64,000 nt of DNA from an uncultured Eubacteriales bacterium (GTDB lineage: Bacteria; Bacillota; Clostridia; Oscillospirales; Acutalibacteraceae), in the NCBI GenBank assembly GCA_934457095.1, contig CAKSHJ010000002.1, positions 1-64,000 on the forward strand. Direction: 5' to 3'. The translations under genes were made by a program, and so were the position numbers. Shown one piece after another: positions 41,761 through 50,939 of the stretch. The notes beneath the pieces were generated by a model. The model did not search any database. It was given only the letters and a program-made list of their open reading frames with translations, and was not told the origin of the DNA. How positions within the stretch are numbered: position 1 is the first letter of the stretch; every line of letters starts with the position of its first letter.

Positions 41761-42873
41761 ATGGCAGTCGTGGATAAAAGCAAGGCGCTGGATACCGCAT
41801 TGGCGCAAATTGAAAAACAGTTCGGCAAAGGGGCGGTCATGCGTTTGGGGCAGCAGGAGGCCTTGCAGGTGGAATCGATTCCCACCGGGTCGCTCTCGCT
41901 GGACTTGGCGCTGGGCATAGGAGGCCTGCCCAGAGGCAGAATCATCGAAATTTACGGGCCGGAATCCTCCGGTAAAACAACGCTGGCCTTGCATTGCATC
42001 GCGCAGGGACAAAAAAACGGCACCGCGGCGTTTATCGACGTGGAGCACGCGTTGGACCCGGTGTATGCGCGCGCGCTGGGCGTGGACATTGACGCGTTAT
42101 TGGTCTCTCAGCCGGACACCGGCGAGCAGGCGTTGGAAATTACCGAGGCGTTGGTGCGCTCCGGCGCAATTGACGTGATTGTAGTGGACTCGGTGGCGGC
42201 GTTGGTGCCGCGCACCGAAATCGAGGGCGAAATGGGCGACGCGCACGTGGGGTTACAGGCGCGGTTAATGTCTCAGGCGCTGCGCAAATTGGCCGGCGCA
42301 ATTTCCAAGTCGAATTGCGTTGCCATTTTTATCAATCAGCTGCGCGAGAAGGTGGGCGTGGTTTACGGCAGTCCCGAGGTGACCCCCGGCGGCCGCGCGC
42401 TCAAGTTTTACTCCTCGGTTCGCATAGACATTCGCAGGGTGGAGGCGCTGAAAAACGGTACTGAGCTAATCGGTTCGCGCACGCGGGCAAAAGTGGTGAA
42501 AAATAAGGTGGCGCCGCCGTTCCGCGAGGCCGAATTCGACGTCATGTACGGCAAAGGCATCTCCAGAGAGGGCGAGCTGCTGGATTTGGCGGTGAAGCTG
42601 GAGATTGTGCAAAAGGGCGGCGCGTGGTTCTCTTACGGCGAGACCCGACTGGGGCAGGGGCGCGACAACGCCAAGGAATTTTTGCGGGAAAACGAGGAAA
42701 TTTACACAAAAATTGAAGAGGAAGTAAAGGCGAATGTTGGCAAATTGTACAGTAAAGTTGCCAAAAAAGCCGCCAAAAACGCCGCAAAACCCGTAGAAGC
42801 ACCCGAGCCGGAGAAAACGCCTGCGGCTCAAATAGCCTCCAAGGCGAACATTGACATTACCGTGGACGATTGA
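41761..42873 (+). CDS. recA: Recombinase RecA
   Basis: 370 residues, a little longer than the E. coli protein. Signature KALDTALAQIEKQFGKGAVMRLG, Walker A GPESSGKTTLALH, VIVVDSVAALVP and the DNA-binding loop ALRKLAGAISKSNCVAIFINQLREK. It forms filaments on single-stranded DNA for recombination and the SOS response. The C-terminal tail has a Lys/Ala-rich stretch before the usual acidic end. ACGGAGGATACT precedes the ATG. recX follows, separated by a terminator hairpin. Confidence 0.97.
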   Translation: MAVVDKSKALDTALAQIEKQFGKGAVMRLGQQEALQVESIPTGSLSLDLALGIGGLPRGRIIEIYGPESSGKTTLALHCIAQGQKNGTAAFIDVEHALDPVYARALGVDIDALLVSQPDTGEQALEITEALVRSGAIDVIVVDSVAALVPRTEIEGEMGDAHVGLQARLMSQALRKLAGAISKSNCVAIFINQLREKVGVVYGSPEVTPGGRALKFYSSVRIDIRRVEALKNGTELIGSRTRAKVVKNKVAPPFREAEFDVMYGKGISREGELLDLAVKLEIVQKGGAWFSYGETRLGQGRDNAKEFLRENEEIYTKIEEEVKANVGKLYSKVAKKAAKNAAKPVEAPEPEKTPAAQIASKANIDITVDD

Positions 42874-42887
42874 GCAAAACAGACGCA

Positions 42888-42914
42888 GGGCGAACGATAG
42901 GTTCGCCCTCTTTT
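42888..42914 (+). terminator. Terminator between recA and recX
   Basis: GGGCGAAC (42888-42895) and GTTCGCCC (42901-42908) with loop GATAG, followed by TCTTTT. Read-through would supply recX at a low level. Confidence 0.85.
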
Positions 42915-42957
42915 GGGTTTAAGCGGGCGCGCGATTTTGCAAAAATGGAGGAAAATA

Positions 42958-43590
42958 ATGGAAATTACAGCAATACAAAAGCGAAGAAAACTGCTCTCGG
43001 CGCTGTTTTTGGACGGCGAATTTGCCGCCCTGATAGACACCGAAACGCTGTTAAAATTCGGGTACAAAACGGGCATGCACCTCACCGACGAGCAATTGCA
43101 CGAGCTGATTTTGGCCTCGCAACAGCGGCGCGCCCATGAAAAAGCCTTGTATTTACTGGAGTTTCGCAGCCATTCCAAGCGGGAGTTGACCGAAAAAATT
43201 GCCCGCACCACCAGCCGCGAGGCCGCACAGGCCGCCGCCGAACGCATGGAGGAGCTGGGGCTGGTGAACGACGAGGAGTATGCGCGGCGGTATGCGGCGG
43301 ATTTGCTGAGCAAAAAGGGCTATGCGGAAAAACGAATTTGCTACGAATTGCAAAAAAAGGGCATAGACCGGGCGTTGGCGCAGCAGGCCTTGGACGAGCT
43401 GGAAATGGACCCGACAGAGCAGATACGCCGGGTGATTGAGAAAAAATATGCGCGGTATCTGCACGACGAAAAGGGCTGCCGGCGCGCGGTGAGCGGCCTG
43501 CAGCGCATGGGCTACCGCTATGAGGACATTAAACGCGCCATGGCCGAATTTACACAGGCGTTGCGCAACGAATTTGAGGAAAGCGTGTAG
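42958..43590 (+). CDS. recX: RecA regulator RecX
   Basis: 210 residues composed of helical triplets typical of RecX: ALYLLEFRSHSKRELTEKI, LGLVNDEEYARRYAADLL and KGYAEKRICYELQKKGI. RecX modulates RecA filaments. The position after recA supports the call. The ATG at 42958 follows ATGGAGGAAAATA; an in-frame ATG at 42913 lies within the recA terminator tail. Confidence 0.88.
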   Translation: MEITAIQKRRKLLSALFLDGEFAALIDTETLLKFGYKTGMHLTDEQLHELILASQQRRAHEKALYLLEFRSHSKRELTEKIARTTSREAAQAAAERMEELGLVNDEEYARRYAADLLSKKGYAEKRICYELQKKGIDRALAQQALDELEMDPTEQIRRVIEKKYARYLHDEKGCRRAVSGLQRMGYRYEDIKRAMAEFTQALRNEFEESV

Positions 43591-43599
43591 CGCTTAGGA

Positions 43600-43628
43600 T
43601 TGCAAATTTTACCAAGGCGGCGTATAAT
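43600..43628 (+). promoter_or_regulatory. rimO-pgsA promoter
   Basis: TTGCAA (43600-43605), 17 bases and TATAAT (43623-43628), 36 bases before the start codon. Confidence 0.65.
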
Positions 43629-43664
43629 AAAATTTTAACGAGCAAAATGAGGAAAAGGTGTTTT

Positions 43665-45020
43665 ATGGCATATCAAATTTCAATGGTGCACCTTGGCTGC
43701 GCCAAAAATCAGGTGGACGGCGAAATGCTGCTGGCAACGGCGCAACAAGCCGGGTATACGCTGTGCGACAGCGTGGAGCAGGCCGACGCGGTGATTGTGA
43801 ATACCTGCGGGTTTATTGAGAGCGCAAAACGGGAGTCGATTGACGAAATTTTGCAGCTTGCCCGGCTGAAAAATTCCGGCAAACTCAAGGCGATTGTGGT
43901 AACGGGGTGCCTTGCAGAGCGCTACCAAACGGAAATTTTAAAGGAATTGCCCGAGGTGGACGCCGTTTTGGGCATTGGCGCCAACGCCGACATTGCGCAG
44001 GCGCTGCAACAGGTCTTGTCCGGCCGAAAAGTTGAGCGTTTTGCCAGCAAATATGACCTGCCGCTTACGGGAGAGCGGGTGCTTTCCACGCCGCGGTATT
44101 ATGCGTATCTCAAAATTTCGGAGGGGTGCAGCAACCGTTGCTCTTATTGCGCCATTCCGGTCATAAGGGGCAAATTTCGCAGCAGAACTATGGAGGATAT
44201 TGTGCAAGAAGCACAAAAACTTACCTCAAATGGGGTAAAAGAACTGATTGTCATTGCGCAGGACACCACCTTTTACGGCGCGGACCTTTACGGCAAGGTG
44301 ATGCTGCCCGAACTGCTGCGCCGCCTGTGCAAAGTGCCGGGCGTGCATTGGATTCGCCTGCTGTATTGCTACCCCAACCGCATGACCGACGAGTTGATTG
44401 AGGTGATGGCAAATGAGGAAAAAATTGTAAAATATATTGATTTGCCGTTGCAGCACGCGGTGGGGCGCGTGTTAAAGGCCATGCATCGCGGCGAAAATAG
44501 GGAGAGCCTGACCGCGTTGCTGACCAAATTGCGCACGAAAATTCCGGGTATTGTGATTCGCACGACTTTTATTGCGGGTTTTCCGGGAGAAACGCCGGAG
44601 GAATTTGCGCAATTGGCGGAATTCAGCCGCAAAATGCGGTTCGACAGAATGGGTTGTTTTGCATATTCGCGGGAGGAGGACACCCCCGCAGCGGCGTTGC
44701 CGGGGCAAATTGACGAGGACGAAAAGCAGCGGCGCGCGGAAATTATGGCGCGGGAGCAGCAGCTGGTGATGCAGGAATTGGGGCAGGCGCGGGTTGGCAC
44801 GGCGCTGGAGGTGCTGACCGAGGGCTTTGACCAGGAGCTGGGGCTTTGCTGGGGCAGAAGCTACGCCGATGCTCCGGAAATTGACGGCAGGGTGCTGTTT
44901 GCGGCGCAAAACCCGCCAAAACCCGGCGATTTTGTGCGGGTGCGGATTACCGATTGCGCGGATTGCGACCTGCTTGGGGAGCTTTTACAGGAGGGTGCGG
45001 CCGATGAATTTGCCGAATAA
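43665..45020 (+). CDS. rimO: Ribosomal protein S12 methylthiotransferase
   Basis: 451 residues. MTTase N-domain with three cysteines (LGCAKNQVDGE, NTCGFIESAK, VTGCLAERY). The radical-SAM domain has CSNRCSYC, and a TRAM domain ends the protein. RimO adds a methylthio group to an aspartate of ribosomal protein S12. The LGCAKNQVDGE opening separates it from the tRNA-modifying MiaB. The ATG at 43665 follows GAGGAAAAGG; one at 43647 is upstream of that site. Its end overlaps pgsA by 17 bases. Confidence 0.94.
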   Translation: MAYQISMVHLGCAKNQVDGEMLLATAQQAGYTLCDSVEQADAVIVNTCGFIESAKRESIDEILQLARLKNSGKLKAIVVTGCLAERYQTEILKELPEVDAVLGIGANADIAQALQQVLSGRKVERFASKYDLPLTGERVLSTPRYYAYLKISEGCSNRCSYCAIPVIRGKFRSRTMEDIVQEAQKLTSNGVKELIVIAQDTTFYGADLYGKVMLPELLRRLCKVPGVHWIRLLYCYPNRMTDELIEVMANEEKIVKYIDLPLQHAVGRVLKAMHRGENRESLTALLTKLRTKIPGIVIRTTFIAGFPGETPEEFAQLAEFSRKMRFDRMGCFAYSREEDTPAAALPGQIDEDEKQRRAEIMAREQQLVMQELGQARVGTALEVLTEGFDQELGLCWGRSYADAPEIDGRVLFAAQNPPKPGDFVRVRITDCADCDLLGELLQEGAADEFAE

Positions 45021-45603
45021 ATTAACGCTGCTGCGTATTGGAATGGCGCCGCTTTTTGTGGCGTTTTTGGTCAATATTACGGTGCCGCACCATTTTTTTA
45101 TTGCCGCAATTTTATTTGGTTTGGCAGCGCTAACCGATTTATTGGACGGCAAAATTGCCAGAAAATACAATTTGATTACCAATTTCGGCAAATTTTTGGA
45201 CCCCGTTGCCGATAAAATTTTGGTAATTTCGGCGTTGGTGTGCTTTGTGGCGCTGGGCCTTGCCGAAATTTGGTTTGTGATTTTGATTATTGCGCGGGAA
45301 TTTATGGTGACCTCGGTGCGGCTGATTGCCGTCAATACCGGCGAGGTGATTGCGGCAAATTTGTGGGGAAAAGCCAAAACGGTGAGCCAAATGGTGGCGA
45401 TTTTCGGCATTTTGCTCATGCAATATTGGCAGGAGTTAACCGAATTGGGTTATATTCCGGGCTTTGCAATCGCACAATTTTCCAACAGTACCATATTTTG
45501 GTTTGTTGGCAATGTGCTGGTGGGCATTTGCACGCTGTTTACGGTCATTTCCGGGGCGGTTTATTTGAAGCAAAATTGGCATTTGTTCCAAAATTCAAAA
45601 TAA
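45004..45603 (+). CDS. pgsA: CDP-diacylglycerol-glycerol-3-phosphate 3-phosphatidyltransferase
   Basis: 199 residues, mostly membrane helices. The CDP-alcohol phosphatidyltransferase motif is complete: DLLDGKIARKYN...GKFLDPVADK. It makes phosphatidylglycerol phosphate, the committed step to phosphatidylglycerol and cardiolipin. The ATG is within the end of rimO behind CAGGAGGGTGCGGCCG, so it is translated together with it. Confidence 0.94.
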   Translation: MNLPNKLTLLRIGMAPLFVAFLVNITVPHHFFIAAILFGLAALTDLLDGKIARKYNLITNFGKFLDPVADKILVISALVCFVALGLAEIWFVILIIAREFMVTSVRLIAVNTGEVIAANLWGKAKTVSQMVAIFGILLMQYWQELTELGYIPGFAIAQFSNSTIFWFVGNVLVGICTLFTVISGAVYLKQNWHLFQNSK

Positions 45604-45654
45604 AGCGTGCATTTTTCCGGGTTTTGTAATATAATAGAAAGAGTCAAATGCGAA

Positions 45655-45900
45655 AAGCGGGAGAAGTACCGCAGGGCTTGGTAGCAGAGAGAAAACGCCG
45701 TGGGCTGAGAGCGTTTTTTACCGCAGACTGCGCGAAATGCACCCGCTTGCAGATTGGGGGAAACCGCTTTTGCGGGGAGTATCCCGGTACGGGTGGCGCC
45801 GTTATTTGCCGCGAAAAGTGATAAAACGGAGTGGAACCGCGACTGTTATGCCGCCTCCGTCCCTGTATTTTTTGGGGACGTGGGTGGTTTTTGTATTTTT
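45655..45900 (+). promoter_or_regulatory. T-box riboswitch specific for Cys, upstream of cysE-cysS
   Basis: The Stem I base is AGCGGG paired with CCCGCT. The internal loop has AGAAGTA on one side and CGAAATGCA on the other, placing the specifier codon TGC (Cys) at 45738-45740. The T-box sequence GTGGAACCGCG lies at 45831-45841, with antiterminator arms CGGAG/CTCCG. The competing terminator has CGTCCC/GGGACG arms and ends in TTTTTG. Uncharged tRNA-Cys would stabilise the antiterminator and switch on cysteine synthesis and charging. Specifier and downstream genes agree. Confidence 0.93.
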
Positions 45901-45927
45901 GGCACATTCTGGAAAGAGGGGGCTTTT

Positions 45928-46584
45928 ATGTTCAGGCAATTAAAGCAGGATTTGGATTCGATTATGGAGCGCGACCCTGCCGCGCGTTCGAGATTTGAGG
46001 TATTTTTTCTGTATTCCGGGTTTAAGGCGGTGCGCTCGTACCGCAAGGCCAATTGGTTTTACCGCCACAATATGAAATTCATTGCCCGCTGGATTTCTCA
46101 GCGCGCGCGCCACAAAACCGGCATAGAGATTCACCCGGGGGCAAAAATTGGCAAGGGGCTGTTTATTGACCACGGCATGGGCGTGGTGATTGGCGAAACG
46201 ACTGAAATTGGAGATAATTGCACCATTTACCAAAATGTTACATTGGGCGGCACGGGCAAAGACCACGGCAAGCGCCACCCCACGCTGGGCAACGACGTGA
46301 TGATTGGCGCGGGCGCCAAGGTGCTCGGGCCGTTTCGGGTGGGGAACGGCGCGCGGGTGGCCTCGGGCGCGGTGGTGCTGGACGCCGTACCCGACAACGC
46401 CACGGCGGTGGGCGTACCGGCGCGGGTTGTGCGCATCAACGGCATTAAAACCGCCAATTTGGACCAGATCCATATTTCGGACCCGGTGGCGCAGGAGCTG
46501 TGCCGGCTAAGCGTGGAGCATACCAAATTGAAGGCGGAATTGGAGCAATTGAAACAGGAATTGCACGGAAAAACGGAGGAATAG
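45928..46584 (+). CDS. cysE: Serine O-acetyltransferase
   Basis: 218 residues. N-terminal helices with FRQLKQDLDSIMERDPAARS, then a left-handed hexapeptide-repeat helix with HPGAKIGKGLFIDHGMGVVIGE and NVTLGGTGKDHGKRHP, the CysE core. It makes O-acetylserine for cysteine. It is shorter than E. coli CysE and similar to the EpsC-type enzymes. A coiled, Glu/Lys-rich C-terminus (EHTKLKAELEQLKQEL) closes it. The start is chosen at 45928 after GGAAAGAGGGGGC; the in-frame extension would run through the T-box. Confidence 0.93.
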   Translation: MFRQLKQDLDSIMERDPAARSRFEVFFLYSGFKAVRSYRKANWFYRHNMKFIARWISQRARHKTGIEIHPGAKIGKGLFIDHGMGVVIGETTEIGDNCTIYQNVTLGGTGKDHGKRHPTLGNDVMIGAGAKVLGPFRVGNGARVASGAVVLDAVPDNATAVGVPARVVRINGIKTANLDQIHISDPVAQELCRLSVEHTKLKAELEQLKQELHGKTEE

Positions 46585-46589
46585 AACGC

Positions 46590-47996
46590 ATGAAATTATA
46601 CAATACCATGACCGGAAAAAAGGAAACCTTCACGCCGCAGGCTCCGGGAGAGGTGAAGATTTACGCCTGCGGACCCACGGTTTACAATTATATTCACATT
46701 GGCAACGCAAGGCCCATTTGCGTGTTTGAAACGCTGCGGCGTTATCTGGAATACCGTGGTTACAAGGTGGTATTCGTGCAGAATTTTACCGACATTGACG
46801 ATAAAATCATTCAAAAGGCGCAGCAGGAGCACACCGATTATTTAACGGTTGCGCAGCGGTATATTGCGGAGTATTGGAGGGACGCCGACGGCCTGAATGT
46901 GGGGCGGGCGACGGTGCAGCCGCGGGCCACCGAGCATATGCCGCAGATTATAGAAATGGTGGAGCGTTTGCTGCAAAACGGCGCGGCGTATGTTGCGCAA
47001 AACGGCGACGTTTATTTTAGAACGAAGCGTTTTGCCGGTTACGGCAAGCTTTCTCACCGGGTGCTGGAGGACTTGCAGAGCGGGGCACGCATTGCTGTGG
47101 AAGAGCGCAAGGAGGACGCGCTGGACTTTGCGGTGTGGAAGGCGGCAAAACCCGGAGAGCCGTATTGGGAGGCGCCGTGGGGCAAGGGGCGGCCGGGCTG
47201 GCACATAGAGTGCTCTGCCATGGCGCGCGCATATTTGGGAGACACCGTGGACATTCACTGCGGCGGACAGGACTTGATTTTTCCGCACCATGAGAACGAA
47301 ATTGCGCAAAGCGAGTGCTGCACCGGCAAGCCGTTTGCGCGCTATTGGCTGCATAATGGGTATATCAATATAGACAACCACAAAATGAGCAAATCGCTCC
47401 ACAATTTTTTCACCGTGAGAGAGGTCGCCGAGCAATACGGCTACGAGCCTATTCGGTATTTATTGCTGGCTTCGCATTACCGCAGCCCCATCAATTACAG
47501 CGCGGAAATCATGCAGCAATGCAAGGCCTCGCTTGAAAGATTGTACCATTGCAGGGAGAATTTACAATTTTTGCTACAAAATTCCGGGGAGCAGGAAAGC
47601 CCCGCCGAGTCGCAGATTCGGGCAAAACTGGAGCAGTTCGAGCCAAAATTTATACAAGCCATGGACGACGATTTGAATACTGCCGACGCGATTTCCGTGC
47701 TGTTCGAGCTGGCAAAGGAAATCAACACCGCGTTTACGCCGGCACAAAAGCCCTCGGCGCAGCTGTGCAAATTTGCGCTGGCGCTGTTTGACCGTTTGGC
47801 GGGTGTTTTGGGGCTGCTTTACCGGCAAAAACGGCAGACCGACGATGCGGAAATTGAGGAGCTGATTGCCCGGCGAACCAAGGCCAGAGCCGAAAAAGAC
47901 TGGGAGACAGCCGACCGGATTCGTGAGGAGCTGAAGGCGCGGCATGTGGTGCTGGAGGATACGCCGCAGGGAATTAAATGGAAAATTGAGGAATAA
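46590..47996 (+). CDS. cysS: Cysteinyl-tRNA synthetase
   Basis: 468 residues. Class I synthetase with the zinc-site Cys in YACGPTVYNY, the HIGH motif HIGN, the ECSAM segment for cysteine recognition (HIECSAMA) and the KMSKS loop HKMSKSLHN. The ATG follows ACGGAGGAATAGAACGC, 5 bases after the cysE stop. Regulation by the Cys T-box is expected for both genes. Confidence 0.96.
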   Translation: MKLYNTMTGKKETFTPQAPGEVKIYACGPTVYNYIHIGNARPICVFETLRRYLEYRGYKVVFVQNFTDIDDKIIQKAQQEHTDYLTVAQRYIAEYWRDADGLNVGRATVQPRATEHMPQIIEMVERLLQNGAAYVAQNGDVYFRTKRFAGYGKLSHRVLEDLQSGARIAVEERKEDALDFAVWKAAKPGEPYWEAPWGKGRPGWHIECSAMARAYLGDTVDIHCGGQDLIFPHHENEIAQSECCTGKPFARYWLHNGYINIDNHKMSKSLHNFFTVREVAEQYGYEPIRYLLLASHYRSPINYSAEIMQQCKASLERLYHCRENLQFLLQNSGEQESPAESQIRAKLEQFEPKFIQAMDDDLNTADAISVLFELAKEINTAFTPAQKPSAQLCKFALALFDRLAGVLGLLYRQKRQTDDAEIEELIARRTKARAEKDWETADRIREELKARHVVLEDTPQGIKWKIEE

Positions 47997-48004
47997 TTTT
48001 ACAG

Positions 48005-48070
48005 AAAAAAATAGGCTTTTGGGCCTGTTTTTTATTTTTTTTACGCAAAATTCGCCTGTTGAGGCGAATT
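48005..48070 (+). terminator. Double hairpin after cysS
   Basis: First hairpin AAAATAGGC/GCCTGTTTT (about 48008-48030) runs into a long T-rich tract. The second is perfect: AATTCGCCT (48049-48057) and AGGCGAATT (48062-48070) with loop GTTG. Together they insulate the phage cassette from cysS transcription. Confidence 0.7.
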
Positions 48071-48135
48071 ACGGTATTTTTTTTGCAGAGCTTATGAGGG
48101 GTTTTCAGATAGATTTTCACATTTGGGAGAAGAAT

Positions 48136-48450
48136 ATGGAGCATAAAAAACAGGATAAGCATGAAAAATTGATAGAGGGTCTGGAGCGGCTGGCGTTTGG
48201 CAATATTGCCGACGTCATTCAGCTTTTGTACGCCGAGGAATTGGATTCGGCCGCGCTGGGCAAGCTGGATTTATTTCAAATTGCCGAGGTTAAGCGTCCA
48301 AAGGGCGGCGGCATGGAAATCAAGCTGTATGACCGGCTCAAGGCGCTGCAGTATTTGCAGGAGCTGTATGACCGGCCCAGCGGCGACGCGTTTGGTTTTT
48401 ACGACGCGTTGGCGCAAGGCGTGAAAACCTTTGAGGAGGAAGGGCATTGA
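48136..48450 (+). CDS. Phage terminase small subunit-like protein
   Basis: 104 residues. The core LERLAFGNIADVIQLLY...LDLFQIAEVKRPKGGGMEIKLYDRLKALQYL matches the C-terminal part of small terminase subunits of clostridial phages. The typical N-terminal helix-turn-helix is absent, so it is short for the family. TTTGGGAGAAG precedes the ATG. The end overlaps the large-subunit gene. It would recognise DNA for packaging, if functional. Confidence 0.72.
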   Translation: MEHKKQDKHEKLIEGLERLAFGNIADVIQLLYAEELDSAALGKLDLFQIAEVKRPKGGGMEIKLYDRLKALQYLQELYDRPSGDAFGFYDALAQGVKTFEEEGH

Positions 48451-49697
48451 GATTCCAAAGCTTTTCCAAAAAGCAGCTGCAAATACTCAGCTGGTGGTAC
48501 CAAGGCAGCCCTTACCAAAACCACACCGCAGTCATTTGCGACGGCGCGGTGCGCAGCGGCAAAACCGTTTGCATGGGCGTTTCGTTTTTTCTGTGGGCTT
48601 TTTATCAATTTGAGAATCAGTCGTTTGCGCTGTGCGGCAAAACCATTTCTGCTTTAAAGCGAAATTTGATAACCCCGATTTTGCCGCTGCTGCAGGAGAT
48701 GGGCTTTGATTGTCGTTTGCGCTGCGCCGAAAACTGCGTGACGGTGCGTTTTTTGGGCAGAGAAAACCGCTTTTATTTGTTCGGCGGTAAAGACGAGGGC
48801 TCGGCGGCGATGATACAAGGCGTGAGTCTGGCGGGCGTTTTGTTCGACGAGGTGGCTTTAATGCCGCGCTCGTTTGTGGAGCAGGCGCTGGCAAGATGCT
48901 CGACTGAGGAGGCGAAATTCTGGTTTAATTGCAACCCGGAGCACCCGATGCATTGGTTTTACAGAGAATGGATTTTAAAAACCCGGCAAAAGCAGGCGTT
49001 GCATTTGCATTTTACGATGGACGATAACCCCTCTCTTTCGGAAAATGTGAAGCAACGCTACCGCAATCTGTATACCGGGGCGTTTTATGAGCGCTTTGTG
49101 TTGGGCAAATGGGTGGCGACCGAAGGGCTGGTTTACCCGTTTATGACGCAGGAGGAATTTTGCGAAAAGCCGCAGGAACCGTGTCAGGAGTATGTGGTCT
49201 CGTGCGATTACGGCACGGTGAATCCGTCGTCGTTTGGGCTGTGGGGCCGCAAGGACGAGGTTTGGTACCGTTTGCAGGAGTATTATTACGACTCCCGGCA
49301 AACGGGCGTTTGCAGAACCGACCAGGAGCATTATGACGCGCTTTTGCAATTGATTGGCGACAGGCCGGTGCGGAATATTCTGGTGGACCCCTCTGCGGCA
49401 AGCTTCATTACGCTGGTGCGGCAGCACGGGGCATACACGGTCACGCCCGCGAAAAACCAAGTAGTCGACGGCATTCGCGCGGTGAGCGTTGCGCTCAAGC
49501 AAAGGCAGATTCGCATTTGCAACACCTGCCCCGATTCCATGCGGGAATTTGGGCTGTACCGTTGGAACGACTCCTTGCAGAGAGACGGTCCGCTTAAGGA
49601 AAACGACCATGCCATGGACGATATTCGGTATTTTGTAAGCGGAACGCTCCGGCAGTGCGAGGACGGCTTTTTTGTAGCAGCCGCGCCGCGCCTGTAA
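48447..49697 (+). CDS. Phage terminase large subunit
   Basis: 416 residues. ATPase domain with Walker A DGAVRSGKT near residue 32 and Walker B GVLFDEVALM near residue 132. A nuclease-domain acidic motif VVSCDYGTVNPSSFG lies near residue 250, and the PBSX-type ending is HAMDDIRYFV. It pumps DNA into proheads. TTG start at 48447 after GAGGAGGAAGGGCA, overlapping the upstream stop. All catalytic landmarks look intact, which argues against a dead remnant. Confidence 0.92.
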   Translation: MRFQSFSKKQLQILSWWYQGSPYQNHTAVICDGAVRSGKTVCMGVSFFLWAFYQFENQSFALCGKTISALKRNLITPILPLLQEMGFDCRLRCAENCVTVRFLGRENRFYLFGGKDEGSAAMIQGVSLAGVLFDEVALMPRSFVEQALARCSTEEAKFWFNCNPEHPMHWFYREWILKTRQKQALHLHFTMDDNPSLSENVKQRYRNLYTGAFYERFVLGKWVATEGLVYPFMTQEEFCEKPQEPCQEYVVSCDYGTVNPSSFGLWGRKDEVWYRLQEYYYDSRQTGVCRTDQEHYDALLQLIGDRPVRNILVDPSAASFITLVRQHGAYTVTPAKNQVVDGIRAVSVALKQRQIRICNTCPDSMREFGLYRWNDSLQRDGPLKENDHAMDDIRYFVSGTLRQCEDGFFVAAAPRL

Positions 49698-49724
49698 AAT
49701 TCTCCTGGAAAGGCAGAGGAGGAA

Positions 49725-50939
49725 ATGACAGACAAAAAAAGAATTTTTTCTTGGAAATTTGGCAAAAACAAGGCGCACGCCGGACTGAAAAATGCCAACG
49801 AGCCCGGTTTTGCCGTGCAGACGCAGGCGGTGCAAACGGTGAGCAAACAGGAGCTTTCGTTGTGGGAATGCTGCCAAAATAACAACGGCGCCGAACGCCG
49901 ACTGTATCAGGCTCTGCGCGAGGCCGTGCCCATTATTGACTCCGCGATACATAAATTGCTGCGGATCATTGGCAGTTTTACCGTGGTTTGCGACGACAAA
50001 ACCGCCCAGCGCGCGCTGCATTATTTTTTGGAGCACGTTAAGGTCAATACGTACCAGCAGGGCATTTACAGCTTTATCAGTTGCTATTTTGACCAGCTGC
50101 TCACTTACGGCACGGCCGTTGCCGAAATTGTGCCGACCGCGGACGCGCAAGACATCGGCGCTTTGTATGTGGCGGATTTGGACCGCGTGGATTTGGTGCA
50201 TGACGACAAAAAACTGCAGGTCGAGGTCTATGCCAAAAACGGGCTTGGCGAGCGGACTCCCGTGCGCTACCCCGAATTGATTCTGATGACCGCGCTCAAT
50301 CCGCCGCACGGCAGCGCCCACGGCGTTTCGGTGCTGCGGGGCTTGCCGTTTATCAGCGAAGTATTGCTGAAAATTTACAAGTCGATCGGCATGAATTGGG
50401 AGAGGGTGGGCAATGTGCGCTTTGCCGTGACCTATAAACCCACTGCCGACCCGATGGACAAGGCGTATGCCAAGGAGCGCGCCAAGCAGATTGCCACCGA
50501 GTGGAGCCGCGCGATGCGCAGCGGGGATGTGAGCGATTTTGTGGCCGTGGGCGATGTGGGGATCCAGGTGATTGGCGCGGACAACCAGATTTTGGACAGC
50601 GAGGTGCCCGTGCGGCAGATGATGGAGCAGATTATTACCAGGCTGGGTTTGCCGCCGTTTATTCTGGGGCTTTCGTGGTCCTCTACCGAGCGCATGTCCA
50701 GTCAGCAGGCCGATATTTTAACCAGAGAAATGAATGCTTACCGGATGTTGCTCAATCCCTCGCTGCAGAAGATTTGCGCCATGTGGCTGAATTTGCACGG
50801 CTTTGTTACCGATTTTGAAATTGTGTGGGACAACATTACCATGCAGGACCGCGTGGATGAGGCCCAGGCCAGACTCAAGCGCGCGCAGGCGGCGAAATTG
50901 GAATGGGAATTGAAAGTTTTAAAGGAGGGAACGGAATGA
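49725..50939 (+). CDS. Phage portal protein
   Basis: 404 residues. Portal features include the early RRLYQALREAVPIIDSAIHKLLRIIG, the PHGSAHGVSVLRGLPFI core and a C-terminal helix bundle. The family resembles portals of PBSX/SPP1-like clostridial phages. It forms the dodecameric DNA gate. AGGCAGAGGAGGAA precedes the ATG. The final ATGA overlaps the next gene start. Confidence 0.85.
   Translation: MTDKKRIFSWKFGKNKAHAGLKNANEPGFAVQTQAVQTVSKQELSLWECCQNNNGAERRLYQALREAVPIIDSAIHKLLRIIGSFTVVCDDKTAQRALHYFLEHVKVNTYQQGIYSFISCYFDQLLTYGTAVAEIVPTADAQDIGALYVADLDRVDLVHDDKKLQVEVYAKNGLGERTPVRYPELILMTALNPPHGSAHGVSVLRGLPFISEVLLKIYKSIGMNWERVGNVRFAVTYKPTADPMDKAYAKERAKQIATEWSRAMRSGDVSDFVAVGDVGIQVIGADNQILDSEVPVRQMMEQIITRLGLPPFILGLSWSSTERMSSQQADILTREMNAYRMLLNPSLQKICAMWLNLHGFVTDFEIVWDNITMQDRVDEAQARLKRAQAAKLEWELKVLKEGTE

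Noticed and set aside
42888..42914. LexA-like CGAAC...GTTCG after recA
   Set aside because: The spacer is five bases, not four; it lies downstream of recA and is followed by a T-run, so it is the arm of a terminator.
48975..50321. 448-codon antisense frame across the terminase and portal genes
   Set aside because: It crosses two clear phage genes and their junction; composition is that of an antisense shadow.
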